Source: Janthinobacterium saanense (GTDB lineage Bacteria; Pseudomonadota; Gammaproteobacteria; Burkholderiales; Burkholderiaceae_D). From it: a stretch of DNA of 64,000 nucleotides. Position 1 is the stretch's first letter. Each line of letters opens with the position of its first letter. The stretch covers positions 1 through 64,000 of the forward strand of contig NZ_JACHCI010000019.1 of the NCBI RefSeq assembly GCF_014200675.1, in the 5' to 3' direction. Under the pieces are notes generated by a model. That model was given only the letters and a program-made list of their open reading frames with translations. It was not told the origin of the DNA and searched no databases. The position numbers were made by a program, and so were the translations under genes. This document shows, piece after piece, positions 43,099 to 51,167 of this stretch.

Positions 43099-45312
43099 TC
43101 AAGGCTGCAGGGCTACGCCGCAGCTGGCGCAAAATTTGTCTTCCGGGTGGCCGGTCCGCTGCGCATGGCCGTTCTTGCAGCGCGCCGTGATTGCGGCCAC
43201 GTCCGGCAACGGGCGCCGTTCGCGCTCGGCCTGGCCGTCACGATAGGCGCGCTCCTGGGCCACGCTGTCTTGCACCATGCGCATGGCGTCCAGCGGCGCG
43301 ACACTGTTCTCGGCCGCCGCCAGCGCCGCCAGCGCGTGGATCTGCTCGGCGCTCATGCCCGCCTGCAGCTGCGCCTTGAGCACCTGCGCCAGCGCGCTCG
43401 CATTCGGCCCGGCCGCCATCGCCACCTTGCCCGTGTCGCTCAGGGTGCCGATTTTTTCAATCCGGTCGATGTCGATGCGCGCCAGTTCGGCGGCATGCGC
43501 CTGCTGCGCCAGCAAGGCTTCGTATTCCCCCTTCCAGCGCGCATAATCGCTGTCGCGCTGCTGCGCCATGCCCAGCAGTTCACGCTGCCATTGCGCTTCG
43601 TGTTCCAGCTGGCGCAATTGCTGGCGCTGTTCTTCGACGGCCAGCGCGTCGAGCTGCGCCAGGTGCGCCTGCTGCTGCAGCTGGCGCGCATGCACGCCGT
43701 CCGCCTCGATAGTACGCAGCAGTTTTTCCTGCTGCGCGATGGCTTCCTCGCGCGCGCCGCCACGGCGCAGGGCTGCGACTTTTTCCGCCACTTCGGCCGC
43801 CTGCACCTGGGCCGCTTCATCCTTGTGCGCTTCGGCGCGCAGCAGTTCGCGCTGGCGCGCCAGCTGCATCTGCTCTTCCCATTCCTGCACCCGCTGCGCT
43901 TCGCGCTGGCGCGCCGCGTTGGCCAGAACGGCGCCTTGCCAGACGGCCTTGTGCTGCTCTGCCTCCAGCTGCGCTTCGCGCTGGGCGGCGTCCGCCTCGG
44001 CCTGGCGCAAGCGCGCCAGTTGCGCGCGGCGGCCCGCCTCGTCATCGATCAGCAGCGCGCTTTCCACCTGCTGCGCGATCGACTGCAAATGCACCTGGTG
44101 CGTAAAACGCTGCTGCGCCAGCTGGATCTGCTCACGCCCGTTCAGCTGCGACAATTCCAGTTCGCTGCACATCTTGATGGCGGCCAGCGCGCGCACATGT
44201 TCCCAGTGCGCCGCCTCGTCGGCGCGCTGCGCGCCCTTTTTCGCCAAGGCCTGTTCCAGCTCGCCCAGCGTTTCTGCTGCGCCATGGTCGAGCGCATGGC
44301 GCCGCGATTTGGCTTCCAGGATGCGGCCATACAGGTCGATCTGACGCCCGCGCAGCGCTTGCAGGCGCTCCGCCTGCTGGTGCGCCAGCTCGGCCGCTTC
44401 CACGCTCGCGTCCTGCCGCAGTTCGGCGCGGCGGTGCGCATGGCGCGCCTTTTGTTCTTCGCTGCGGATATGCTGCCATTCCTGTTCGTCGTACAGCTGG
44501 CCGGCCCGCTGCATCTCTTCCACGCTGTGCCCGGGCGCACCACCCAGCCACAAGGTGCCGATGGTGGCAGCGCCATCATTGCTGCCAGCGCGTTTGTCGT
44601 GGCGCAAAGCCAGCGTTTCCACGCGCGCCACGGCCAGGCCCGACTGGGCCAGGCGCTGCGTCAATGACGATTGCAGGCGTTCACTCAATTGCGGGCGCAG
44701 GTCGGCGTTGGCATCCATCTCGCCCAGTGCGCGGCTGGCCGTGAATTCCAGCGCGATCTGGCGCACGGACGGCAGCAGCAAGGCGTGCAAATGGGCGCGC
44801 GTGACGGCGCCCGGCGCGCGCATGAACTGGCGCGCGAACGCGTCGGGCTGGCCCAGCGTGATATCGATACGCAAGCTGGCGGCAATGCTCAGCAGTTCCG
44901 TGCTGGCCAGGTCCGGCAAGTCGAATTCGAGCGGCAAGGCATCCGCGCGCGCGATCAGCACTTCGGCCGGGCGCGCCGGCAGCAGGGCCGGCAGGCGCGC
45001 AAAAAAGGCCGCGCTGTCGTAGTCACCAGCGGGTATCAAGCTAAAAGCGTCGGACTGCACGATCCAGGCGCGCGATTCGGCAGGCACTTGCAAGCGCTTG
45101 GCCGCAGCGCCAAACAGCGAAGACAATTCGCGCACGCCGAAAAACAGCGCCAGCTGATCGTCTGCCAGGCGCCACTGGTTGGCGTGCAGCACGGCCTCGC
45201 TGCCGGGCGCGCCCAGCGACAAACCGCATTGCGCGCAATAACCGGCGGCAGCGCCGTTCTTGTGTTCGCAGCGCGGACAGCGGGCGCCGCCAAAACCAAA
45301 CAGTTGGAACAT
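43099..45312 (-). CDS. Zinc-ribbon / SPFH-like / coiled-coil protein
   Basis: A 737-residue protein with zinc ribbons at both ends: CPRCEHKNG to CAQCG (C-x2-C-x10-C-x2-C, residues 12-30) and a C-terminal CKNGH followed by CASCG. Between them, residues about 45-245 have an SPFH/band-7-like pattern (RAWIVQSDAFSLIPAGDY, then ELLSIAASLRIDITLGQP and LVLPSV-like LLLPSVRQIALEF). A very long Glu/Arg/Ala/Gln coiled coil follows (about 260-640). SPFH proteins form oligomeric rings; paired with the kinase-FGE gene it may be its substrate or scaffold. No membrane span is seen, so it would act in the cytoplasm. The SPFH call is from pattern only. Confidence 0.7.
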   Translation of the reverse strand: MFQLFGFGGARCPRCEHKNGAAAGYCAQCGLSLGAPGSEAVLHANQWRLADDQLALFFGVRELSSLFGAAAKRLQVPAESRAWIVQSDAFSLIPAGDYDSAAFFARLPALLPARPAEVLIARADALPLEFDLPDLASTELLSIAASLRIDITLGQPDAFARQFMRAPGAVTRAHLHALLLPSVRQIALEFTASRALGEMDANADLRPQLSERLQSSLTQRLAQSGLAVARVETLALRHDKRAGSNDGAATIGTLWLGGAPGHSVEEMQRAGQLYDEQEWQHIRSEEQKARHAHRRAELRQDASVEAAELAHQQAERLQALRGRQIDLYGRILEAKSRRHALDHGAAETLGELEQALAKKGAQRADEAAHWEHVRALAAIKMCSELELSQLNGREQIQLAQQRFTHQVHLQSIAQQVESALLIDDEAGRRAQLARLRQAEADAAQREAQLEAEQHKAVWQGAVLANAARQREAQRVQEWEEQMQLARQRELLRAEAHKDEAAQVQAAEVAEKVAALRRGGAREEAIAQQEKLLRTIEADGVHARQLQQQAHLAQLDALAVEEQRQQLRQLEHEAQWQRELLGMAQQRDSDYARWKGEYEALLAQQAHAAELARIDIDRIEKIGTLSDTGKVAMAAGPNASALAQVLKAQLQAGMSAEQIHALAALAAAENSVAPLDAMRMVQDSVAQERAYRDGQAERERRPLPDVAAITARCKNGHAQRTGHPEDKFCASCGVALQP

Positions 45313-45636
45313 GTGTGACTCCCGAAGATATTGTGACGCCCACCTGACCAGGCTGCCATGCCGATTCTAGCAGGCTGGCCGGTCAAACACCGCCTTGCAC
45401 CTTTGACATGCAGCTTTAAATAATGCCATACAGCAATTGCATTCATATGTACGGATACAGGGCTATTTAGCCCTCAATTCGGACGGTGGCGCCACTTGTC
45501 AGCCTTGCAAGCGTTTCAACGCCGTTTTTTTGCAGGCTATCCCGCCAAAACCACGGCTGGTCACAAGTCCATGGCGCCACGGGCGGCACTGGCCTACAGT
45601 GCATCCATACCCACCCGCCACCCGCAAGGAGCGATC
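45313..45636. other. Gene-free stretch between the kinase-pair operon and a small exported-protein gene
   Basis: About 320 bases holding the promoters of the leftward SPFH-like/kinase operon and of the rightward small gene. An inverted repeat, AGGGCTA and TAGCCCT with a TT centre, lies at 45459-45474. TTGACA occurs at 45404-45409 (+) but has no convincing -10. No gene is evident. Confidence 0.5.
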
Positions 45637-45894
45637 ATGAAAACCCTGAAAAACGCCCTGAAAAACATGGAAATCATCTTCACCGTCGCCGTGGCCATCG
45701 CCTGCTCGGCCAGTTACGTGAGTTTCATGCAGCCGCAAGCAGCCAGCCCTGCGAATATTGCCCAGGCCGCTTCCCCTGCCGCCATGCCTGTCGTCACCAT
45801 CAGCGCCAGGCGCATGACAGCGCAGGAAAAACACATCTCGCTGATGCAGGAACGCCAGGCGCTGCTGGCCAAGCCCGCTGTGCACACGCTGTAA
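45637..45894 (+). CDS. Small membrane-anchored protein
   Basis: An 85-residue protein with one N-terminal hydrophobic span (MEIIFTVAVAIACSASYVSF) followed by an Ala/Pro-rich periplasmic part and PVVTISARRMTAQEKHISLMQERQALLAK. The start at 45637 has AAGGAG seven bases upstream; the open frame extends further upstream without one. The phrase VVTISARRM recalls small Oxalobacteraceae hypothetical proteins. Function unknown. Confidence 0.65.
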   Translation: MKTLKNALKNMEIIFTVAVAIACSASYVSFMQPQAASPANIAQAASPAAMPVVTISARRMTAQEKHISLMQERQALLAKPAVHTL

Positions 45895-45942
45895 GACTTT
45901 TTGTATCGGCAACGGATACATCGCTGGCAAGCATTGTGTCAG

Positions 45943-45996
45943 ATGTAATAAGTTGCTTCAAAGACGAAATTACGGCGGGCAAATCGCTATAGTCCA
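45943..45996 (+). promoter_or_regulatory. Promoter of the WxxGxW-repeat gene, shared with 29.4 kb
   Basis: ATGTAATAAGTTG (45943-45955), a 32-base gap and TATAGTCCA (45988-45996) repeat the promoter at 29387-29440 with the same spacing and a similar TCATGC after it. Confidence 0.6.
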
Positions 45997-46023
45997 TTTC
46001 ATGCCACCACCGAAATGGAGTAA

Positions 46024-46608
46024 ATGATGAAAAGCCTCACGCAACCCCTCGCCGTCTACGCAGCAGCTGTACTTGCCATCAGCGCTTGCGCCTTCCTGCC
46101 TGCGCAAGCCATGGCGCAAAGCCGGGTTGACGTCAGCATCGTCGTCAATAACGCCCCTCCTCCGCCACGCTTCGAAAGCGTGCCGGCGCCGCGCCGCGGT
46201 TATGTCTGGGCGCCCGGCTACTGGAACTGGGATGGCCACCACCATGTCTGGAACGGCGGCGTATGGGTGCGCGAACGGGGTGGCAACCAATACCGCAGCC
46301 CCGTCTGGGTACAGCAAGGCAATGGCTGGCGCCTGGACCGTGGCGGCTGGGTGACGGTACAGCCGCAACCTGTCGTCTACGAAGAAATCGCCGTCGCCCC
46401 GCCACCGCCGCGCTTTGAGCGCACACCGCATCCGCGCTATGGCTATGTGTGGGCGCCAGGCCACTGGGAATGGCGTGCCCGCAGCTACGCCTGGTCGCCA
46501 GGCGTATGGATCGCCGAACGCCCCGGCTATGTGTATGCGGCGCCGGTGTGGAACCAGCGCGGCGGACACTGGCGCATGGAAGAAGGTCGCTGGTCGCCAC
46601 GCGGCTGA
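46024..46608 (+). CDS. Exported YXWAPGxW-repeat protein
   Basis: A 194-residue exported protein (signal peptide to about residue 32, PAQAMAQ). It contains two repeats of about 90 residues, each with the pattern PPPRFE...[13 protein letters not shown] (WAPGHWEW in the second) followed by WVRERGG or WIAERPG. Such tryptophan-rich WxxGxW repeats occur in periplasmic proteins of Burkholderiales; no activity is known. GGAG lies upstream. ATG at 46024 or 46027 are both possible. Confidence 0.8.
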   Translation: MMKSLTQPLAVYAAAVLAISACAFLPAQAMAQSRVDVSIVVNNAPPPPRFESVPAPRRGYVWAPGYWNWDGHHHVWNGGVWVRERGGNQYRSPVWVQQGNGWRLDRGGWVTVQPQPVVYEEIAVAPPPPRFERTPHPRYGYVWAPGHWEWRARSYAWSPGVWIAERPGYVYAAPVWNQRGGHWRMEEGRWSPRG

Positions 46609-46681
46609 CAGTAGTGCGTACTCTTCGGTCGGACCAGCTTGCCAAGCTTGCCCGACCCTGCCTCTATCTGCAAGGCTTCGC

Positions 46682-47470
46682 TCAAGATCCGCCAAACCAG
46701 TTATAGCCCTGGTTTTCCCAGTAACCACCGGGGTAGTCATTCGTCACGCTGATCGCCACGATATGCTTGGGATTCTTGTAGCCGAGTTTGGTTGGGATGC
46801 GTAATTTCATGGGAAAACCATATCTGGACGGCAATACCTCACCGTCATAGCTGAGTGCCAGCAAGGTCTGCGCATGCAGTGCCGTGGGCATATCGATGCT
46901 GGTCCAGTAATTGTCTGCGCAGTGCAGCGCCACGTACTTTGCGCTCATGTCGGCGCCCGCATACTGCAGGAAATCGGCAAAGCGCACGCCGCCCCAACTG
47001 CCGATCGCGCTCCACCCTTCGATGCAGATATGGCGCGTGATTTGATTTTGCTGTGGTAGCGCCCGCAGCTCTTCCAGTGTCCAGACCCGTTTGCCGCTTA
47101 GCCGGCCACTCATCCGCAAACGGTAATTGCCGGCATCGATGTCGGGCACCTCATCAATGCCGTAAAACGCGTTGAAGGGAAACGGCCGCGTGATCATCGC
47201 AGCGGGATAAACAGGCGCCATCTGCCGGGCATCAAATAACAGGGCTTGCGCCTGGTCATTGAAGGCCGACATCTTGCGCAACATGCTATTGACAGATTGA
47301 TCATTGGATAAATCGCAGCCCGACAGCATGGCCAGTCCGCCCAGGCTCAAGATTTGCTTGCCCAGCAGCCGGCGCGCCGGATCTTTCAATTGCTTGCGTG
47401 CATCCTGGATAATGCCGGCGGCATGTGTGGACATCGGCGTGCCGGGGAGCAGGATTTTTTGATGAGGCAT
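46682..47470 (-). CDS. Molybdopterin-dependent oxidoreductase, Tat-type lipoprotein
   Basis: A 262-residue protein of the sulfite-oxidase / MsrP fold. Motifs are TRHICIEGWSAIGSWGGVRF, where the cysteine should bind molybdenum, YVALHCADNYWTSIDMPTA and GFPMKLRIPTKLGYKNPKHIV. The N-terminus has twin arginines (RRLLGKQ, residues 33-34), a hydrophobic run and LSGC at residue 52, which together look like a Tat-exported lipoprotein with an unusually long leader. It lies five bases after the cytochrome b gene. The substrate may be a sulfoxide or sulfite, but that is inference. Confidence 0.85.
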   Translation of the reverse strand: MPHQKILLPGTPMSTHAAGIIQDARKQLKDPARRLLGKQILSLGGLAMLSGCDLSNDQSVNSMLRKMSAFNDQAQALLFDARQMAPVYPAAMITRPFPFNAFYGIDEVPDIDAGNYRLRMSGRLSGKRVWTLEELRALPQQNQITRHICIEGWSAIGSWGGVRFADFLQYAGADMSAKYVALHCADNYWTSIDMPTALHAQTLLALSYDGEVLPSRYGFPMKLRIPTKLGYKNPKHIVAISVTNDYPGGYWENQGYNWFGGS

Positions 47471-47475
47471 GATGT

Positions 47476-48069
47476 TTACCGTCCCCGTATCATCAACAGC
47501 AGCGACCTGGGCACCAATGCCACCATGATCACATGCACGGTAAAAAATGCCAGCAAGACACTCATGGCCACAAAATGCACTATGCACGCCTGCTTATAAC
47601 CACCCAGCAGGCTGCGCAGCAGCGGCAGTTGCACCGATTTCCATATCGCCAGACCCGACAGGATCAGCAATGCGGTATCCATGATGGCGATGAGATAAGC
47701 CACTTTTTGCAGCGCATTGTAGCTACTGAGGTCTGCATGCTCCAGCCTGCCGCGCAGCGCGGCGCGCATATCGCTGGAAAATGACTGCAAGCTGAGCGGC
47801 AACAGTTTGCGCCGCAGGCGCCCGGAAATGACATTGAGTCCGATGTAGAGCATGAAATTTGCCGTCAATACCCACATCACGGCAAAATGCCATTGCAAGG
47901 CGCCGCCCAGCCAGCCGCCCAGACTGATGGCGGGAGAAAAATGCAGCGCCGGAAAAATCGGCGATGCATCATAAATCTGCCAGCCGCTACTTGCCATCAA
48001 ACCGACAGCGCAGGCATTCATCCAGTGCGTCATGCGGACCCAGCCGGGCTGTATGATTGTATGCTTCAA
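47476..48069 (-). CDS. Cytochrome b561-type membrane protein
   Basis: A 197-residue four-helix cytochrome b. Helix 1 has RMTHWMNACAVGLMASSGWQI; the others include LQWHFAVMWVLTANFMLYIGL, IAIMDTALLILSGLAIW and CIVHFVAMSVLLAFFTVHVIMV. Histidines on helices 1, 2 and 4 can bind two hemes. It passes electrons to the molybdo-enzyme encoded downstream. A TTG start at 48069 is chosen because GAGG lies five bases upstream and no ATG suits the helix-1 position. Confidence 0.82.
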   Translation of the reverse strand: MKHTIIQPGWVRMTHWMNACAVGLMASSGWQIYDASPIFPALHFSPAISLGGWLGGALQWHFAVMWVLTANFMLYIGLNVISGRLRRKLLPLSLQSFSSDMRAALRGRLEHADLSSYNALQKVAYLIAIMDTALLILSGLAIWKSVQLPLLRSLLGGYKQACIVHFVAMSVLLAFFTVHVIMVALVPRSLLLMIRGR

Positions 48070-48088
48070 GGCGGCCTCGCGATGGGAA

Positions 48089-48703
48089 TCAGAACTGCGG
48101 CACGACGCCGTCTTTTTCAACGAACAGCACCTGCGCCTCATAGGCGTTTTTTGCTACTGGCGTGGCCACCACAAACACTTTTTTACCCACCGTCAAATCT
48201 GTCTTGCTGGCCGGCACTGGCGTCACGACAGGCACGTTTTCGGGCACGGTCACCTTGCTGCTGCCGCCCTTGTAGGACAGATTGAGTTCATGGCCATGGG
48301 CGCCTGTCACCATCGAGACGATGCTGGCGTTTGTCATCGTACTCTGAGGCCCGAAATCATAGGCAAAATGCCCTTCGGCAGTACCGCGCGCCGCTTCGGG
48401 AAAGACGATCATCGAAGTCGCAGTCAACTTCCCATCGCTGCCCGTCATCGCCGGCGTGCCCACGTAAGTGCCGACTTTTGCATCGGACATCTTGGCCGGT
48501 ATGAAAGCGGACACGCCCAACGCAGGTTTCAGATGCACCGTCACGGTGTCCCCGCTCTTCCTGTGTACGGTTAATGTATCGCCCTTGAACGACACAATAT
48601 CGCCCCGTACGCGCTCTACCTTGGCTTCAGGCATTTGCGCAAAGGACACACTCGAAAACACCATGGCGGCGCACAAAGCGCCCAGTTTGTAATAAGTCGA
48701 CAC
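48089..48703 (-). CDS. Periplasmic DUF5666-like protein
   Basis: A 204-residue exported protein. Signal peptide AAMVFSSVSFAQ is followed by an OB-like segment VRGDIVSFKGDTLTVHRKSGDTVTVHL and a second strand-rich half (ELNLSYKGGSSKVTVPENV). The start is GTG with GGAG six bases upstream. It is the first gene of the three-gene unit with the cytochrome b and the molybdo-oxidoreductase; similar small beta-proteins often accompany such genes. Confidence 0.7.
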   Translation of the reverse strand: MSTYYKLGALCAAMVFSSVSFAQMPEAKVERVRGDIVSFKGDTLTVHRKSGDTVTVHLKPALGVSAFIPAKMSDAKVGTYVGTPAMTGSDGKLTATSMIVFPEAARGTAEGHFAYDFGPQSTMTNASIVSMVTGAHGHELNLSYKGGSSKVTVPENVPVVTPVPASKTDLTVGKKVFVVATPVAKNAYEAQVLFVEKDGVVPQF

Positions 48704-48788
48704 GAGTTACTCCATTTATATCAAGACAATTGAACAGGGATGCCGCCTTGTAGCGGCAATATTGCTAAATGACACAGGCACGGCTGTA

Positions 48789-49097
48789 TCAGGCCAGTTG
48801 ATTCTTCATGGCGAGAACATCAAGGGCTTCAATAGAAGGCGGCTGCAGCAGCAGCTCTTCGACGCGCGCCATCAGGGCTGCCGCCATGCTGCCGTGCAGA
48901 TGCGCCTGACGATCTTCCTCGCTGGCAAAAGCATCAAATACGCCAAACGTCGTCGCCGACAACTTAAGCGCGAACCAGACAGGCGTACCGGCTTCCCGAT
49001 TCGTCAGTTCCAGGCCAGCGCGCAGGAAGTCTGCCACTGCCTGCTCTTTTCCCGGTTTCGCTTCCAGACGGACAAATAAAGCATGCTTGATCATCAT
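48789..49097 (-). CDS. Antibiotic biosynthesis monooxygenase (ABM)-domain protein
   Basis: A 102-residue ABM protein with KHALFVRLEAKPGKEQAVADFL at the start, FGVFDAFASEEDRQAHL in the middle and a closing ALDVLAMKN. Relatives act as quinol monooxygenases or stress proteins. AAGGAG precedes two adjacent ATGs. It is divergent from the GlxA-type regulator and shares an operator region with it. Confidence 0.85.
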   Translation of the reverse strand: MMIKHALFVRLEAKPGKEQAVADFLRAGLELTNREAGTPVWFALKLSATTFGVFDAFASEEDRQAHLHGSMAAALMARVEELLLQPPSIEALDVLAMKNQLA

Positions 49098-49144
49098 TGT
49101 TCTCCTTTGTGTGCATGTGGATACATGCGGTAGGGAGCACTATA

Positions 49145-49184
49145 CGAACAGTTCGCGCTGCGGTATATTGTCGCAATCGACAAT
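49145..49184. promoter_or_regulatory. Two inverted repeats between the ABM gene and its divergent regulator
   Basis: CGAAC-A-GTTCG (49145-49155) and ATTGTCG-CAAT-CGACAAT (49167-49184) are exact inverted repeats in the 105-base divergent gap. They are candidate binding sites for the AraC-type regulator. Confidence 0.55.
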
Positions 49185-49202
49185 TATGGTATTGATCCAG
49201 CC

Positions 49203-50162
49203 ATGCGCATTTTTATTCTTGCACTCGAAGGCGTATTCGACACAGGTCTGACCACGGTGTTCGATAGCTTGAGCATGGCAAACGGCCTGGCCAGCACGCT
49301 GGGCATTGCTGCAGAGACATTCGACATACGCATAGTGGGCGTGCGGCCGCAAGTACGTACAGCGATGGGCATGCAAGTGCCCGTCTGCGAGATACACGAT
49401 GGCCCTGCGCCTGATTGGGTAGTCGTGCCGGCACTCAACCATATGAATGCCGAAGCCTTGCTGCCGGTGCTGGGGCGTGACGATGTGATCGACGCCATGG
49501 CTGCCTTGCGTACCTGGCACAACGCCGGCGCCAGCGTTGCCGCAGCCTGTACCGGTACCTTTGTACTGGCGGAAAGCGGCTTGCTGAACGGCCATGCAGC
49601 CACCACCACCTGGTGGCTCTCGGCGCTATTTCGCCAGCGTTATCCGCAAGTGCATCTCGACGCCCATCGCATCATCGTTCCCAGCGGCGGCGCACTGACG
49701 GCAGGTGCGGCACTGAGCCACCTCGACCTTGCGCTATGCCTGATACGCAACAGCAATCCCGAACTGGCCACGCTGGTTGCCCAATACCTGGTCTACGATA
49801 CGCGGCTGTCGCAATCCGTATATGCCATCTCGGACCACATTGCCCATGCCGACCCGCTGGTCGAGCGCTTCGACCGCTGGGTGCGTGAACACCTGGGCAT
49901 GCCGATTTCGCTCGATGACGCGGCCGATGCCCTGGCCACCAGCAAGCGCACACTGACGCGCCGGCTCAATGCTGTCTTCGGCAAAACGCCGGTTGAATAT
50001 ATCCAGGATTTACGAGTGGAACGGGCGGTGCACCTGCTGCGTACCAGCAAACTGGCCGTTGACCGCATCGCAGAGCAAGTTGGTTATGCCGATGGCGTTA
50101 CCTTGCGTACCTTGCTGCGGCGGCGCATAGGCAAGGGCATACGGGAATTACGGGCCGCGTAA
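49203..50162 (+). CDS. GlxA-type AraC-family regulator with DJ-1/PfpI domain
   Basis: A 319-residue regulator. Residues 1-190 form a DJ-1/PfpI-like domain (VASVAAACTGTFVLAESGLLNG with the nucleophile-elbow cysteine). The AraC-type double helix-turn-helix lies at about 225-310 (ISLDDAADALATSKRTLTRRL, then VDRIAEQVGYADGVTLRTLL). It probably controls the divergent ABM gene and the SDR-MFS-SDR cluster downstream. No ribosome site is visible before the ATG. Confidence 0.88.
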   Translation: MRIFILALEGVFDTGLTTVFDSLSMANGLASTLGIAAETFDIRIVGVRPQVRTAMGMQVPVCEIHDGPAPDWVVVPALNHMNAEALLPVLGRDDVIDAMAALRTWHNAGASVAAACTGTFVLAESGLLNGHAATTTWWLSALFRQRYPQVHLDAHRIIVPSGGALTAGAALSHLDLALCLIRNSNPELATLVAQYLVYDTRLSQSVYAISDHIAHADPLVERFDRWVREHLGMPISLDDAADALATSKRTLTRRLNAVFGKTPVEYIQDLRVERAVHLLRTSKLAVDRIAEQVGYADGVTLRTLLRRRIGKGIRELRAA

Positions 50163-50327
50163 TTAACAATCAACACTGGTATTCACTTGAAATCACCCAC
50201 ATTAATAACATGGTGTAACGACTGATTATCCTCTGTCTGTATTTATTCCACCGCTACTCCAGCGTACAGTAAGCCTGACCGATCCATGGAGATCGAATTG
50301 AGGCAATCACTTACTCTGGAGTTCAAT

Positions 50328-51056
50328 ATGTCACAGCAGCAAAAAACCATCATCGTTACTGGCGCATCGCAAGGCATAGGTGCAGGCGTCGTCGAAGCCT
50401 TCCTTGCGCGCGGCTATCAGGTCGTGGCCACTTCGCGCAGCATCAGCAAGAGCGCCGCGTTTGTACCATCGGAACGGCTGGCGCTGGTCGATGGCGATAT
50501 CGCCGACATGGCAACGGCTGCCACGGTGGTGCAGACGGCGATACAAAAATTTGGCGGCATCGATGGCCTGGTCAACAACGCCGGCATCTTTATCGCCAAA
50601 TCCTTCCTGGACTATAGCAAGGACGATTTCGCTGCCCTGGTGCGTACCAACCTGGAAGGCTATCTCTACATCAGCCAGCTGGTCATCAGGCAAATGCTGG
50701 TCCAGCAGCGCGGCGGCAGCATCGTCGGCATCAGCAGCACCCTGGTGGAAGCACCGAACAGCGCTCTGACTGCGGCCGTGCCGATGTTCACCAAGGGTGG
50801 CATCGAAGCCATCAGCCGTAGCCTGGCATCGGAATTTGCCAAGGATGGCATCCGCGTCAACGTGGTCGCGCCAGGCTCGGTCGACACGCCGCTGCTGCAT
50901 GGCGTACCGCAAGATTTCCTGAAGTCCTTGCACCCCATGGGTACGATTTCCAGCGTGGCCGACATCGCCGACGCCGTGCTCTATCTGACGGAAGCGAAAC
51001 AAGTCACCGGTGAAGTATTGCGCGTCGACGGTGGCGCACATAACGGCAAATGGTAA
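50328..51056 (+). CDS. Short-chain dehydrogenase/reductase lacking the catalytic tyrosine
   Basis: A 242-residue SDR with TGASQGIGAGV, NNAGIF and ISSTLVEAP. The YxxxK motif is replaced by PMFTK (the lysine is kept), so the usual proton donor is gone. C-terminal FAKDGIRVNVVAPGSVDTP and ITGEVLRVDGG-like VTGEVLRVDGGAH are intact. The start at 50328 has CTGGAG six bases upstream. It is first in an SDR-MFS-SDR cluster. Confidence 0.82.
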   Translation: MSQQQKTIIVTGASQGIGAGVVEAFLARGYQVVATSRSISKSAAFVPSERLALVDGDIADMATAATVVQTAIQKFGGIDGLVNNAGIFIAKSFLDYSKDDFAALVRTNLEGYLYISQLVIRQMLVQQRGGSIVGISSTLVEAPNSALTAAVPMFTKGGIEAISRSLASEFAKDGIRVNVVAPGSVDTPLLHGVPQDFLKSLHPMGTISSVADIADAVLYLTEAKQVTGEVLRVDGGAHNGKW

Positions 51057-51167
51057 TCAAGCAGGCAAGGTAGAAAGCAAAGTACTAGCCAGAAACCCGT
51101 GTGCGTTGCAGTAATACACACGGGCCATCCGGTCAGTACGGTACATCAATCACCGAGGAAGTCGAGC

